Shown: piece after piece, positions 9,119-20,909 of the stretch
Layout: every line of letters begins with the position of its first letter
How positions within the stretch are numbered: the first letter of the stretch is position 1
Assembly: GCA_023055355.1 (NCBI GenBank)
Contig: JALJCS010000038.1
Coordinates: 4,216,001-4,280,000 of the forward strand
DNA length: 64,000 nucleotides
From: Agelaius tricolor
Lineage: Eukaryota; Chordata; Aves; Passeriformes; Icteridae
Direction: 5' to 3'
The notes under the pieces: generated by a model
Database searches by the model: none
Seen by the model: the letters and a program-made list of their open reading frames with translations, nothing else
Told to the model about the DNA's origin: nothing
Translations under genes and position numbers: made by a program

Positions 9119-12100
9119 GTAAGGGGACGTTTCGCGGAGGGTGTGGGAGAGAGGAGGATATTGATTTTTCCAGCTCTTGTTAAGATCTTGCTTATCTTAT
9201 TCAGAGCGAGGGCTGCGTCTCTGATAGAAGTAGACTTGGTTAATTGCAAGAGGGGTAGTTTTAATTTGTTGTTGAGGGAACGGTACAAGCCCTCCCTTTT
9301 CAGGGTAGATTCCAGGTGCAGAGAAGCCTGACTGCTCTGCTTTCTTTTCTCCAATAAATCCTAAATTGAGGCACCAGCGTATAAATAGCACCGAGATGCA
9401 GCAGCCAGAGCCGACTGATGCAGGTGAGGGAGGGAGGGGAGGGATGCTCCCGCACTGGACTGCACCGATCACAACTGGGTTACACACGGTAGGAACAATA
9501 CCGTGGAACAATAACAGCCATAATCTCCCCAAATCCCTGTCTCCCCCTCACACACATCCGTCTCCATCCCGCCTTGGCTGCCGTCGTTACACGGAGATGG
9601 AGCCTCGGCTGTGGCCGGAGCTGCTGCTCCTGCCCGAGCCATGGCAGGAGCTCAGCCCAGGAGGGATGTGTTGCAGGGAATGTGCAGATGGGTCTGATAA
9701 AGCATTTCATGTGGGATGGGCAGTATTGGAGCAAATTGCGAGTAAAATAGACGAGAAATGAGATCTTTGAGGTTCTTCAGCTGGTTAGAAAGTAGAACAG
9801 CTCTTTGGTGGATTTGTGTGTATTTATGTCTGTGTAGATTATGTTAGTGTGAGCATGAGATAGGCTCCGTTCAAGGTAAATTCATGTGCAAATTCACATG
9901 CAGATCAAGGTCATGGTTGGGGAAGATAGATTCCTTTACCAACCACAAACCAGTGGTTTGCTTCCAAAAGGAAGATCTTTCAACCTTACACAAATTATTT
10001 TGGGGACTGACAGAAATATTGAAGTGCTAGGAAAAGTCTGTCTGAAAATTCCTCCGGGCTGGACATACCCTGATGTAACCGGTTGAGAGCAGAGCAATTT
10101 AATCTACCAGGATGGTACTTGAGAACCCATTGAGTAAATGCTTCACTTTGAAAAGCAATGACAACTTACTTTGTTTTAGCTGTACTTATTCTGTGCAGGG
10201 CCCATGAGCTGCTGAAGCTCGCAAACAACAATTGTCAATCTGGATTTTTCCTTACCTGACCTATTGCAGCCTCCTAAGCTTTTCCCTTCTAGATTGTGCA
10301 GGTGAAATGATTGTGCTGGTTAGTGCCGAGTAGGATTTCAGGGATTGCTGGCTGGGCAGACAGAGTTGGTTTGATTCCCGAGCTGCAGTTTTCCCAAACG
10401 CTCGAGGTAGGGCACTGTGTTCCAGAGGGAAGCGAGAGGAGCCGGGTGCCGGGAATGTGCCCACGGTGCTGCTGGCTGCTCCAGGAACAGGCAGATTAGG
10501 CGAGGTTTCCCTTCTACCTGGATGAGTTTTGTTTCGTTTGTGACTTGGCAGGATAGGACACGGGATTTAACTGTTCTGGCCAGCCCTGCAGCCAGAGTCA
10601 TTTTCCCAAATTAAGCCTTGTAATTTGCCTGCCCTCCCAGCACAGCAGCCCGGGGGCTGGCTGGGCTGCCCGAGACCCAGATGTACTGCAAGTTCTCCTT
10701 AAAGAGACGCGGGGAATCCTGGAGTGCATTTGCAGTGTAGAGCTTAAAGGGTGGATTAGAGCAGAGGTGGCACTTGGCAGCCTCGAATAACCAAGGATTT
10801 GCTTATATGAGTATGAGGATCTGAAAATGAATTATGCCTCTGATGCCCGAGACTAGACCTTCTGTTAGGCAGGCATCTCTCAAAAGTGCATTTCCTCTGT
10901 GATTCACAGACATCCCTGAGCTGCAGGACACTGGGACTCAGAGGCTCTGACAGCAGGCTCTTAGTCCCTCGCTGCCATGGCAGTGTCAGATCTGTCAGGT
11001 GAGCAGGACTCCTCTGCAGGAGAGCTTGGCCTTAGGGACTGTTGCTCTCAGAGAGGTGAAAGCAAAGCAGCAGCTGGGCCTCTCAGTCATGCAGTGAGGC
11101 TTTGGTTACAGAAGATAATTTTATCTTTCTGAACATTCCCATCCCATTGTATGTGCACAATGTATATGAAAGAGCTCAGGTCTCTCAGATCATTCTCATG
11201 CATTTGCTGCTGTGCTTTTCTTGCTTGTAATCCAAGAACTGCTCCAGAGAAGCATTTGGTATTGGAATATTCGCCTCTTAAATATTTGATTCTTGACTCC
11301 ATCTTGTATGGAAGCTGATTGTTCAGGAACCACTCCTCTGCTCTGGAAGTCACCATTATAACAGTGCTCTGTTCTGGAGCGTGGGCCAATTTTTGTGGGA
11401 ATGCCACAGCAAAATGAATAGTGCAGTAAATTCAGTCAAAACACTCCAGGTTGAAATATTGTGCTACAGTAGATCCTAAATGCTTCTGTTACTTGGCTTC
11501 TTTGTATCTTAATGGGTGTTCCTGCCTCTTAGTTCTTTTTTTCCCCTTCCTTACATGTCCTGTTTATCCTGCAGATGAATATTTGAAATACATGAACTGT
11601 GCACATGCATGTTCAGGCAGATAATGACACGGATGTGGTTTGTGTGTGGAGCAGAGGATGTAAACAAATCTATTTCACTAAATTACTGTGGGGTTCACAG
11701 GGATGCATTTGGACAAATTTTGCCAGTCTTGTGCATACTGTTTTTTTTCCTGTTACAGTCACAGTAATACCATTACTGATAGTAAAAGGAGCAAAATCAC
11801 AGCAAGTGTAACTCACCTTCTGTGTGAGAGGTGCACTAATATGGTACAATCAGAGTATGTAAATATGGGATTTAAAGGAGGATTGTGGAATGAGTGTTCT
11901 TTCAATTTGCTGGCTGGTTATCTTGCTTGTTAGAGCTAAAAAGGGTTCCAAGAAGTGGCTTTTTGCTAACAATGTCTCCTGCCTCCTGATTTATTACAGC
12001 AGCTCACTAAGTTTTTATCGTGGAGCGCTGAATGCTTGGCTTTGTAGTGGCCTCTGGAATCAGCCACAAATCAAGCATTTGGCAGATGAATTTTTCTTAA

Positions 12101-14329
12101 TTGGACCCACATTTCTCCTACAAAATTTGTGATGGAGAAAATTTCTGGGTTGGCCATGGAGCACAGGGCATACAGCCAGAGAAGGGAGAGAAGGTTGTTC
12201 TGCTGCAGTTGTTCATTATTGGTGGGGATGTATTGCTGATGGTTTTCTGGTAGTGGCAAAGGTGATTTTATACCAGCACTGAGAGGGCAGGGCCACAGTA
12301 ACACCCTGTGGACAAGTGCATTCAGATTGTCTTGATTTGGTGAAAAATGGGTACTCTGGGTAACTCTGTGTTCTGATGGAACCCCTGAACTGATCGTTGC
12401 TGGAGACACGTTTCCTCAGTGCACCTAGAATCCATTTAATGCTACTCTGGAGTACCAACATTTGCGATTATTTTGCAAGGTTTTTGTTTTTGTTTTTTAT
12501 AATTCCAGGAGATAACATTCTATTTAAGCTTTTATTGGCACTACAAAAGCCTGAGCATATGGTTGATTGTTAAATGAGCCTCAGCCTTGGAAGGGGTACA
12601 GCCCTGCATTAATAACAGCAGCAACTTGCACTACTGAGACTTCCTCTTTAAACTCCTTTTTGTCTTTAGCCCATCCAAAATTTTGACTTCTAACCCCCAG
12701 AGAGAAGAGGAATTATACAAGTCATACTGCAACTCATTTAGTTTCTACTCTAGTGCCCATGCTGTCTGTTGTGGGAGCTTTCCATGTGCACAGAGCTTAT
12801 TTTGGTGCACCAGGAACTGATGCTGCTCCTGCAGCAAACTTAGTTTTGGTGTTCTTGGAGATCTAATTTGTTTATTCCCAACAAACCTGATATGCCAAAT
12901 ATCTTTAGGCAGGATGAAATTGGTTAAGTTTGCTGAGAATCTGGTGAGTGCTGCATGGTGAAGGAAGAAGTTGCTCTATTTCCTCTGGAACTGGAAAGAG
13001 AAATGACTCACCCTGCAGAAGTAGGACACTGGCAGACCCCAGAACCACGGAGGGCTTTCAGATCTGGGTGAACAGTGCTGGAGAGCTGCTGCCTCTTCTG
13101 GCTCCTGCTTAAATGGTATTAACCAGGGAAGCTGGCTGAGTAGGGAAACCCACAGCAGAGGGAACCCCCAGCAGGGTGGCACTGACAACTTCAGAGAGCC
13201 GGGCTCTGGTTTTGAGTGTGATGAAAATATTGAGGGAACACTGTGCAGTTTGTGGGGGGGAACCATCCAGCCCCAGCAGCAGTGACTGAAATGCAGAATA
13301 AAACATCTTGCACAGCCAGGCACATCCAGCAGTGCCTCGTGTGACACCCCATGTCATTCATGCCAGAGGTGGTGCCTGTCCCCACTCCCCCCACATCAGG
13401 GAACAGATTTCAGCAGAAAAATCAAGATTCAAGGACAGTCTCAGAATTCAGACTGCCCTCATGCAGTACCTGCATTTATATCAAGGCTGCTTTGTCCTGG
13501 AATAAGCAAATCAGCCTTTTAATGGGGTTCCTTTGCAAAATATTTCTTGAACCAGAAAGTTAATTACTGATCTCTAATTAGTGGCTGTGTTAAGAGGCTG
13601 GAGTAAAATCAGAGAGAGCTGCTTTGAAGGAGAGATGCAGGAAGAAATTACCATTTCTCTCCATAAACTGGGATGTTCCTCATCTTCTTCTCATGGTATC
13701 AGGAAGTTTAGACATTTTAAAAAGGAGAATGTTGTTAATGGAAAGAGGGCATTTTGAAAGGACTTTTCTGGAAGGCATTGAAAGAATCATAATAACTCCA
13801 AGGGGGACAGAGATGGAGTCAATCATTGATTGAAAGCAATGTGGGGCCTCTCAGCTTCTCCCAAGGCAGCAGCAAGGTCCCAACTGTTCCTCCTGTTCAT
13901 TTCACTTTTGCAGATACCTGTGAAATTGTATCAGAAGCTGCCTGAGGTAGATGCATTCCCATTCTCAAGGGATACAGAAACACTTTCCTTTATCCTACAC
14001 ATCCAAACCAGCTTACTAATTGAACAGGGGGTCATACCTAAAGCTTGCAGTAAAGACTGCATTATCTCCTGGTAATTCTTCAAGTCATAATAAACGTCAG
14101 GGGGAGGGCTAAGAGGCTGGAATGATTTTCATAGAGTCATGGCAGAATTTTCACAGCCTTTTTCCCAGTTGTGCACTGGCAGCTTCCTGCCAGCCCCGTG
14201 CCCCACGGGGTGCAGCCGGCGCGTTGACTCGACTCAGAGTCACGGAGCAGAATTAGAAAATCCTTCCTGCTCGGGCATATGCAGCACTGCTGGGATAATT
14301 GGCTTCATGCATCTTACAATTAGCTTGCA
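9119..14329 (+). other. Intronic sequence after the DAB2IP exon, no gene recognised
   Basis: CpG frequency falls off over the first 1.5 kb and then becomes background. Non-coding throughout; short ORFs on both strands are not splice-bounded or recognisable. No tandem array or clear CR1 copy. Confidence 0.5.
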
Positions 14330-14770
14330 AAAATATGTTTTGCATCCCTGACCTTTTCTCTATACGCAAGGCCAATGTTTCCCTGTCCTGCTTAATTACA
14401 AAATAGAGCCTTGTGTGAGGAGGGAGATGACATTGTTGGATCGTCGGCTCTAATTTGACGAGACATCATAATGGGGAGTTTTCATACCGAGGGCACTGAA
14501 TTAGTGTAGCGTGAAGCCACATTTCTGCAAACCTACTAAATAAGGAGAAGTTAATTTTCTGCTCTATCTTTTTGACATTTGTAATCAAAGCATTGTATTC
14601 CAGCTGCAGATGGTTAGCACATGAGGGATGTTTGGGAAACGCCGACAATCGCCAGCCATTGTCTGCGCGGCCGAGGATCAGGTTGATTAATGGATACAAG
14701 GATGCTCGCTCTCATTTTGCTGCTCTCCCAGCCTGAATGCACTTTATTGACTCGTGTGGCCACTGCCTGG
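14330..14770 (+). promoter_or_regulatory. Candidate conserved enhancer with retained CpGs
   Basis: Seen: about 440 bases outside any island in which CpGs persist (GGATCGTCGG, TTTGACGAGAC, TACCGAGG, AACGCCGACAATCGCC, TGCGCGGCCGAGG), mixed with homeodomain cores (CTTAATTAC, GTTGATTAATGG), an E-box in CCAGCTGCAGATGG and ATTGT Sox-like sites. No transposon similarity. Inferred: a constrained or hypomethylated regulatory element. Confidence 0.45.
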
Positions 14771-15192
14771 CAGCTGGGATGTGCTGCTGCAGCAGTGCAC
14801 ACCCCAGGGTTACAGGCAGAGAGCTCTGCCCGTGTCCCTGGAGCACAGACTGAGCCGGGGTGACAGCTGCACTGAGCTGTGGCCCGTGGTGTCGGGATCC
14901 TCCTCAGGTGGAAGACAGATACTGCTACTCCATTGCATCAACGTTTTGTTTCCAAACAGACCATTTATTCTGACTTTGCCCTGGTGAGGTTTTCATGTGC
15001 ATGAATTTCAGTGCAATTACATTAGCATTACTCTTCATGTCAATAACCTCAAAGGAAAAAAAAAGAGAAAGAAAATGCCATCACTGCAGCTTTTCTACCA
15101 GAGGATGCTTTCTATTCCTTCTAGACTCTTCTCTGCTTTTCTAATTATCATCTGTTTACAATAGATACTGAGATACTTCTATCCCAGGCTTA
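14771..15192 (+). other. Intronic sequence, no gene recognised
   Basis: Mixed sequence with a short purine run (AAAAAAAAGAGAAAGAAAATG near 15055). Nothing else supported. Confidence 0.5.
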
Positions 15193-15230
15193 AAACATCC
15201 CCCTGCCGTGGGCAGGGACACCTCCCACAG
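15193..15230 (-). mobile_element. Inverted CR1 scrap
   Basis: Seen: CCCCCTGCCGTGGGCAGGGACACCTCCCAC, split as CCCCCTGCCGTGGGCAGG and GACACCTCCCAC, is the reverse complement of the CR1 3' UTR segment that reads GGGAGGTGTCCCTGCCC. It directly precedes a sense CR1 3' end, making an inverted pair. Confidence 0.6.
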
Positions 15231-15233
15231 CCC

Positions 15234-15320
15234 TGAGCAACCTGGTCTGTGGAAGGGGGTGGAGTGAAATGAGCTTTAGGGTCCCTTCCAACACAAACCA
15301 GTCTGGGGTTCTGTGATTCT
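15234..15320 (+). mobile_element. CR1 LINE 3' end, sense orientation
   Basis: Seen: GAGCAACCTGGTCTGTGGAA, then ATGAGCTTTAGGGTCCCTTC and CAACACAAACC, ending TTCTGTGATTCTG. This is the avian CR1 3' terminus, including the ATTCTRTG-type tail. The segment between GGAAGG and GGGGTGG that normally carries TGTCCCTGCCC is missing here and present inverted just upstream. Confidence 0.88.
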
Positions 15321-16971
15321 GGCATGCAGTGATGCATGATGCTCCTGCTCCTGATGAAAGCATCACTCTTGCACTGAGAGGAGCAGTCCTGCTCTCCCCA
15401 GCCCATTGCCCCTCCCCACATGTGCCCTTTCCCATCACACAATCTTGGGAAGGGCAGCAAGTGGATTCAATGGGAGATTATTATTTAAGGGGTGATTTTC
15501 TGTTTGGTTGGGGCACTGAACCAGCTCCAGTAGCTGCAGAGAAGTGGGAAGATGGCAGAGCAGGGACTTTCCCTGTTTCTGGCATGTGCAGCTGTGTTTA
15601 ATGGGATGTAACTGTACTCCCAGTTCTGTCCCTGGTGCTGTGTGGGCCTGGGGAAGGGATGTCCAGTTGGCATCTGCCTCCAGTTTCCATCTTCCTTGGA
15701 ATTTCCCATCTCCTAGGAGAGATCCATTGCATGTTGGCTCCCACTCTACTCTGTCATTTCTAGTGGCAATTAGTTTTAGCAATAAATGGTTTTCTCTCTT
15801 GGAAGGAAGGAAGGAATGCTTTTAAAAAACTTCTCAAACCAACTTCCGCTCTGTTCTTTATTGAAACCTTGCAAGACCTCAACTGGAAAATCTGTGTGAG
15901 GGTTAAAGAGTTGCAAGTGAGCATGGAAGTGAGATGGGGAAGGGTTCCAAGGCTTTGTTCAGAGCTGGGAGACGCCAATGTCTGACGTGTGTTCCTTGTT
16001 ATCCCAGCTCCTATTGCAGTGCTCGGGCCCTGAAATCCACTGATTGTGGCTGGAGGCAGCAGCTGGAGCTGGAGCTCTCTGCTGGCTCTGACTTGCACAG
16101 AGCACTGCCTGTAATGATGCTCAGGACTTGTGAATATCAAATAACTCTGTCAAGTTCATCCATCAGCTCAGAGGGAAGGAAAAACCAGATTGAGGAAAAA
16201 ATATCCTTCTTCCTTACCATGTTCTTTAATAAAACCTTAGGCTATAGTGCCTCTGAAATGGTTATTAGTGAGATTTCAAGTAGTTTGTTCACCTATGGAT
16301 ATCTTATGATAGTGATATCATGATGCTTATCTGGTTGGCAGTGTTTACAATCCATATCTCCAGTACAACTGCAGAATGTCTCACTTAGGCTCTCTTCCAC
16401 ACAGTTCAGATCTGGTGTGATGAAAAAAAAAGAAAAAAACCTGATTTTAATTGAATTAAACCAATGCATTTTAGCTGGAATTAAAATGTAATTTGTTTTA
16501 AAATACTGAACTGATTTGAACTAAAGCCAGAAATATGAATTTAGCTTTAATCCACGTGTGTTATATAAGTAATTATATGAGAAAGGGCTGTGGCGTGCCT
16601 TGTATGTGATTGATAGTGTGCAGGAGGGTGTCATTCCCTCATTCCAAAGGGTGGAAATGCAGTAGGAATTAGAAAGCCAGAGCTGTTCCATCAGGCTGTG
16701 CCCTTTGCTCACGTTTTTCACAGATGTCTCTGGGATTAAGCTGCCCCCAGTCCAGGGGGGAGTTCCCACGTGCCCATCCCAGCCCCCAGTGCTGCCTCTC
16801 TGCAGGAATCCCTGAGCAGAGCAGGCCTGCAGCAGTTCCCAAATGATTTCCATAACTCAGCTCTATGTACCTTGAATTATTAATATTTTGCTGTCCTGGC
16901 TGTGTGGGGAGATTTGTTCCATTAGGGATGTGTTTGTTGCTATATAGTAGCACTTTAGATGATGGGAACCC

Positions 16972-16974
<3 letters not shown>
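15321..16974 (+). other. Intronic sequence, no gene recognised
   Basis: Non-coding. The 16400-16600 part is AT-rich with repeated GAATTAAA, TTTTAAT and TTTAATTG cores. No coding frame or island. Confidence 0.5.

Positions 16975-17004
<30 letters not shown>
16975..17004 (+). repeat. (GA)15 microsatellite
   Basis: Seen: 30 uninterrupted bases of GA dinucleotides. On the minus strand it reads as a Ser-Leu repeat within a chance ORF. Likely length-polymorphic. Confidence 0.98.
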
Positions 17005-17007
<3 letters not shown>

Positions 17008-17828
17008 ATTTGTATGTTAAATTCTTTTGGTGAGAGCAGAGTTTTTACCAATGCCTGGCTCTGAGGGTTGGAATGAAAGGCCCAGGGCTGTTGTTGCTCA
17101 TCTTTAGTCTGGTGTTTATCCTCTGCCTGGGCACCAAGCAAGGCCAAGTGCCACCAGGATGTGGATGCTTTCTCTCATGGCATGGCAGTGTCTGTGATTC
17201 CCCTGGATTGTGGCATGTCCTGCCTTTCCCAGTGCTCCCAGGGAAGGTGGCAGTGGGAGCTGTTTGTGCAGGGGCCATGTGGGTGAGCCAGGGCTTGTCC
17301 AAGGAGGTGCAATCAGTGAGTGACCCAGGGCCACGTGCAGGGGGTGCCTTGCAGGGCTCCCAGCGCTGTCCCTGAGCAGGATATTCATCCACAGAGGCCC
17401 TGCAGGAACCTCTCCAGCTCCTCTGAATTAATTATTCACTGATCATCACTCAGACCTTATGGATTAGGGAGCAGGGCTGGCAGGGGGTGGATGGAAGATG
17501 GAGCAATTTGGATTGCAATTAGTGTTTCATTCCTTCCCTTGCTCCCTGTTTGCTTGAATTGAAGATTGTGTGTTAGCACCAAGCAAGGATTTACAGCCCA
17601 GCAGTGGAAGTTCCCCGTGCACCAGAAACCAGCAAATCCACTGCAGTCCTTAAGCTTCCCCAAGGGATCAAATACTCAGTTTGAGAAGTTGAAATATCAG
17701 GGGAACATGTTTTGCTTAGGAAATGGTGTGAGGGAGCAGCAGTGCCTGGTCTGCTGCAGCAGGGACTTCACCAGCCATATCCTCCCCTCACAATAACAGC
17801 ATTTAGATATTGTCCCTCTCCATCCTTG
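17005..17828 (+). other. Intronic sequence, no gene recognised
   Basis: GC-mixed sequence without a supported coding frame, island or array. Confidence 0.5.
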
Positions 17829-18081
17829 AGGGAATGGCACAAAGCTCTGCCAGGGAAGATTTAGGCTGGATTTCAGGAGAGGTTCTGCCCCCAGAGGGTG
17901 GTGGGGCACTGGACAGGCTCCCCAGGGAATGGGCACAGCCCCAGGGCTGCCAGAGCTCCAGGAGTGCTTGGACACTGCTCTCACACACAGGGTGGGATTG
18001 CTGGGGTGTCTGTGCAGGGCTGGGTTGGACTGGATGATCCTTGAGGGTCCCTTCCAGCTCAGGACATTCTGTGCTTCTGTG
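17829..18081 (+). mobile_element. CR1 LINE 3' fragment, sense orientation, about 250 bases
   Basis: Seen: GGGAATGGCACAAAGCTCTG and CCAGGGAAGATTTAGGCTGG, GAGGGTGGTGGGGCACTGGA and CAGGCTCCCCAGGGAATGGG, GGACTGGATGATCCTTGAGG and GTCCCTTCCAGCTCAGGACA, ending TTCTGTGCTTCTGTG. This is the longest and best preserved CR1 piece in the window, spanning the end of ORF2 into the 3' tail. It shows no intact ORF. Confidence 0.95.
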
Positions 18082-19616
18082 AGCCCTTATGTCTCCCCTT
18101 GCCACTCCTGGAGTGTGCTCCTTGCCAGGAATCCTCTCTGGGAGAAGGGAAACCCATCAGGATGAGCAGCCCCAAGGTCACCCCCAGCCCACCAGGGCTG
18201 TCCCACTCACAGCCAGTGGCATTGGAAGTTTTGTCATTACAAGAGTTACCAAGAGTTGGGAGCTCTGCTCCACCAGGAGACTGTGTCTAATTTAGAAACC
18301 TCGAGGGTTTTTTTGATTATACCAGTAACCACAGTCTGGGTCACACTTTGCAATAATTATCCTGATGTCTGAGAGCTTGTTAGAACATCCCTGGAGGAAG
18401 GGGCCTGGTTGCATCAGAGGAGAATTTAGAGGTATATGCTGGCAAACCTTCAGCACTAGAGATTTATTTAAGTTAGTTCTTTTAATTGCTTTCCAGCATC
18501 CCAGTTCTGTTATAAGCTCTCTGAGCCATCTAGGGAAGTGAGTGTAGCTCACATTAATCTCCTCAATCCTTCTCTCTCTAACTAGTTACTCCCAGCTTCA
18601 TTTACACGGGCATTTGAGCCCTACAGAGCAGGTAATAATTTGGATTCTGTTTAAACATGTTCTAACAGAAGATATAAGATAGGAAAAATCATCAGCTGAC
18701 TGCAGCATTGGATTCTTTTTAAACTCTCATCTCTTAAGCGTGGCTTATGATCTTTGTATAACCCTGCTGCCTCCCAAGTCTGTTGGCAGCTCTGTGATAT
18801 GTACTGATAGAGCAATTCCAGTCCTTGAGTGAAGCCTGCAAGAAAAGGGCAGAGAATTATTTGTCTTTTTTTTCATTATCACGGCCCTCTTGTACCTGCT
18901 CTGACACACACTTGAGAGAAGTTTGCCTTGATGCCTTTATAGCTGCAGCTCTCTCTGTACAGGGTGTCTCACCCTCATTAGATAAAGTCACTCATGCTGA
19001 GGCTCTCCCTCACTTTGTTAATCACAGTCCCAACCTCTCACACAGCAGCAGAGCCTCCACACACCCTCAGGTGCACCCTGACAGCAGGGAGGGAGGAACA
19101 CAGGGACTCCAGCGTGTCCAAGGGGTGGCCCCTGAGCCAGGGCCAGCTCCCTGTTATTCCCTGCATTGGGAGCTTTGTTCTGTCTTCTGAATGGCAGAAC
19201 AAGTTCCATGGTCTCAAAAAATAACAATAATCCTGTTTGAGTGGTGTGAACTTTTTGGTCTCAATTACATCTTGTATCAATGAGTGCCACAGACAGTATC
19301 TGATACATAATTTATGGCACTGAGAGTTTTTAATCTAATAAAGTCCATTACCTTTCATCTTTCTTACCTATCCATTGGCCATTTTAGAAAAGACAGTAAA
19401 TAGAAGCAGGCAATTCATTCCTGATTCTACCATGTGTTATTTGTGTCTCCTTGTCTTTTCCAGCTAAACTTGAACTGTTTTCCATGGTTTTTATCACTTT
19501 GAGCCATTCCCTACTCAGTGTGTTTGCTCATGTACAGTATTATGTTGTTGGAAGAAACATCTTTACTACACCTTGAAAGCACTGGCAGGTGTGTTCTGGG
19601 CAACTGTGAGCAACAG
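18082..19616 (+). other. Intronic sequence, no gene recognised
   Basis: Non-coding sequence; 18300-18900 is AT-rich. A 121-codon + frame at 18825-19190 has no recognisable product, no coding texture and starts in background DNA. Confidence 0.5.
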
Positions 19617-20032
19617 GGCCAGAGCTCCAGGGCTCCCATGGGGCCAGAGGCTCCAGGGCTTCCTTTGGGCCAGAGGCTCCAGGGCTCCCATGGGGACAGA
19701 GGCTCCAGGGCTTCCTTTGGGACAGAGGCTCCAGGGCTTCCTTTGGGACAGGGGCTCCAGGGCTCCCATGGGGACAGAGGCTCCAGGGCTTCCTTTGGGA
19801 CAGAGGCTCCAGGGCTCCCATGGGGCCAGAGGCTCCAGGGCTCCCATGGGGACAGAGGCTCCAGGGCTCCCATGGGGCCAGAGCTCCAGGGCTCCCATGG
19901 GGCCAGAGGCTCCAGGGCTTCCTTTGGGACAGGGGCTCCAGGGCTCCCATGGGGACAGAGGCTCCAGGGCTCCCATGGGGACAGAGGCTCCAGGGCTCCC
20001 ATGGGGACAGAGGCTCCAGGGCTCCTTGCCCT
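19617..20032 (+). repeat. 26-bp minisatellite, about 16 copies
   Basis: Seen: tandem units GAGGCTCCAGGGCT followed by either CCCATGGGGaca (type A) or TCCTTTGGGaca (type B). In order the copies read A B A B B A B A A A A B A A A plus a final partial. Units 1 and 11 lack one G (25 bp). Because 26 is not a multiple of three and the unit lacks stops in either strand, all six frames stay open and give spurious ORFs of up to 202 codons. Runs of three or four G on the + strand recur in every unit. Confidence 0.97.
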
Positions 20033-20676
20033 CAGCCCAGTCACATCATGAGCTGCTGCCTTTCCTCCAGCATCCCTTCCCATCCCTGAGACTCCTCATC
20101 CCTGCTGGTGTCAGAGGAACACATCCTTTTGTTCAAATGAAGGGATCAGGAGTCAGCATTACACAGAGCAATGAGATATAAAATAACAGAGCCAGTAATG
20201 ATGGGAATCCCCCCACGGAATGGGAGTGCAGCCTCTGGAACAGCAGCTGCAGCAAAGACATCCAGGTTATCTGTGGCTACTTTGTGCTGAGAGGGCTTAG
20301 GTGTAATGAGAGCTGCTGCATCCTGGGAACCTCAGCAATGAATGGTGACATTTTCCAATAACAACTTCTAGAAATGGGAAAAAAAACATCCTGTGTGTGA
20401 ATGTGGCCCTGAAGGACAGCTCAGGGATCTCCTCTAGGTCACCAAGCTGCTTTCAGGCAACCAGAAGTGACTCTTAATTGCTTCAGTCCTCTCTGAAAGC
20501 TCATCAATAATTTCCTGGGCTGGCTGTCCTGGCATTGGTGTTCTGAAACTCACGTTAGATTTGATTATTTTTTCAAATTAACATGCAAAGCATGACTTGA
20601 CCTAAATAATTCCACCAGTCCAATTGTAAGTCTGAAGGTTTTGGAAATATCAAGTTGCCTTAAACATTTAAGAGAG
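20033..20676 (+). other. Intronic sequence, no gene recognised
   Basis: Non-coding; short A run near 20380. Nothing supported beyond background. Confidence 0.5.
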
Positions 20677-20909
20677 GGATTTTTACAAGTGGTAGAACAA
20701 GGGGGAATGGCTGACAGAGCACAGGGTCAGATGGGATATTGGGAGGGAATCCTTCCCTGTGAGGGTGGGGTGCCCCTGGACCCCTGGCAGTGCCCAAGGC
20801 CAGGCTGGAGCAGCCTGGGACAGTGGGAGGTGTCCCTGCCATGGCAGGGGTGGCACTGGATGGGCTTTCAGGTCCCTCCCACCCCACCCCAGCCTGGGAT
20901 TCTGTGATA
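20677..20909 (+). mobile_element. CR1 LINE 3' fragment, sense orientation
   Basis: Seen: GGATTTTTACAAGTGGTAGA and ACAAGGGGGAATGG, then TGAGGGTGGGGTGCCCCTGG, CAAGGCCAGGCTGGAGCAGC, CTGGGACAGTGGGAGGTGTC, GGCACTGGATGGGCTTTCAG and GTCCCTCCCACCCC, ending GGGATTCTGTGA. The order matches the CR1 3' region with an internal deletion. No intact ORF. Confidence 0.93.

Noticed and set aside
19511..20181. ORFs of 136-202 codons rich in GALEPLSPWEPWS or QGSHGDRGSRAP
   Set aside because: Generated by the 26-bp tandem repeat; six frames open, no start context or splice structure.
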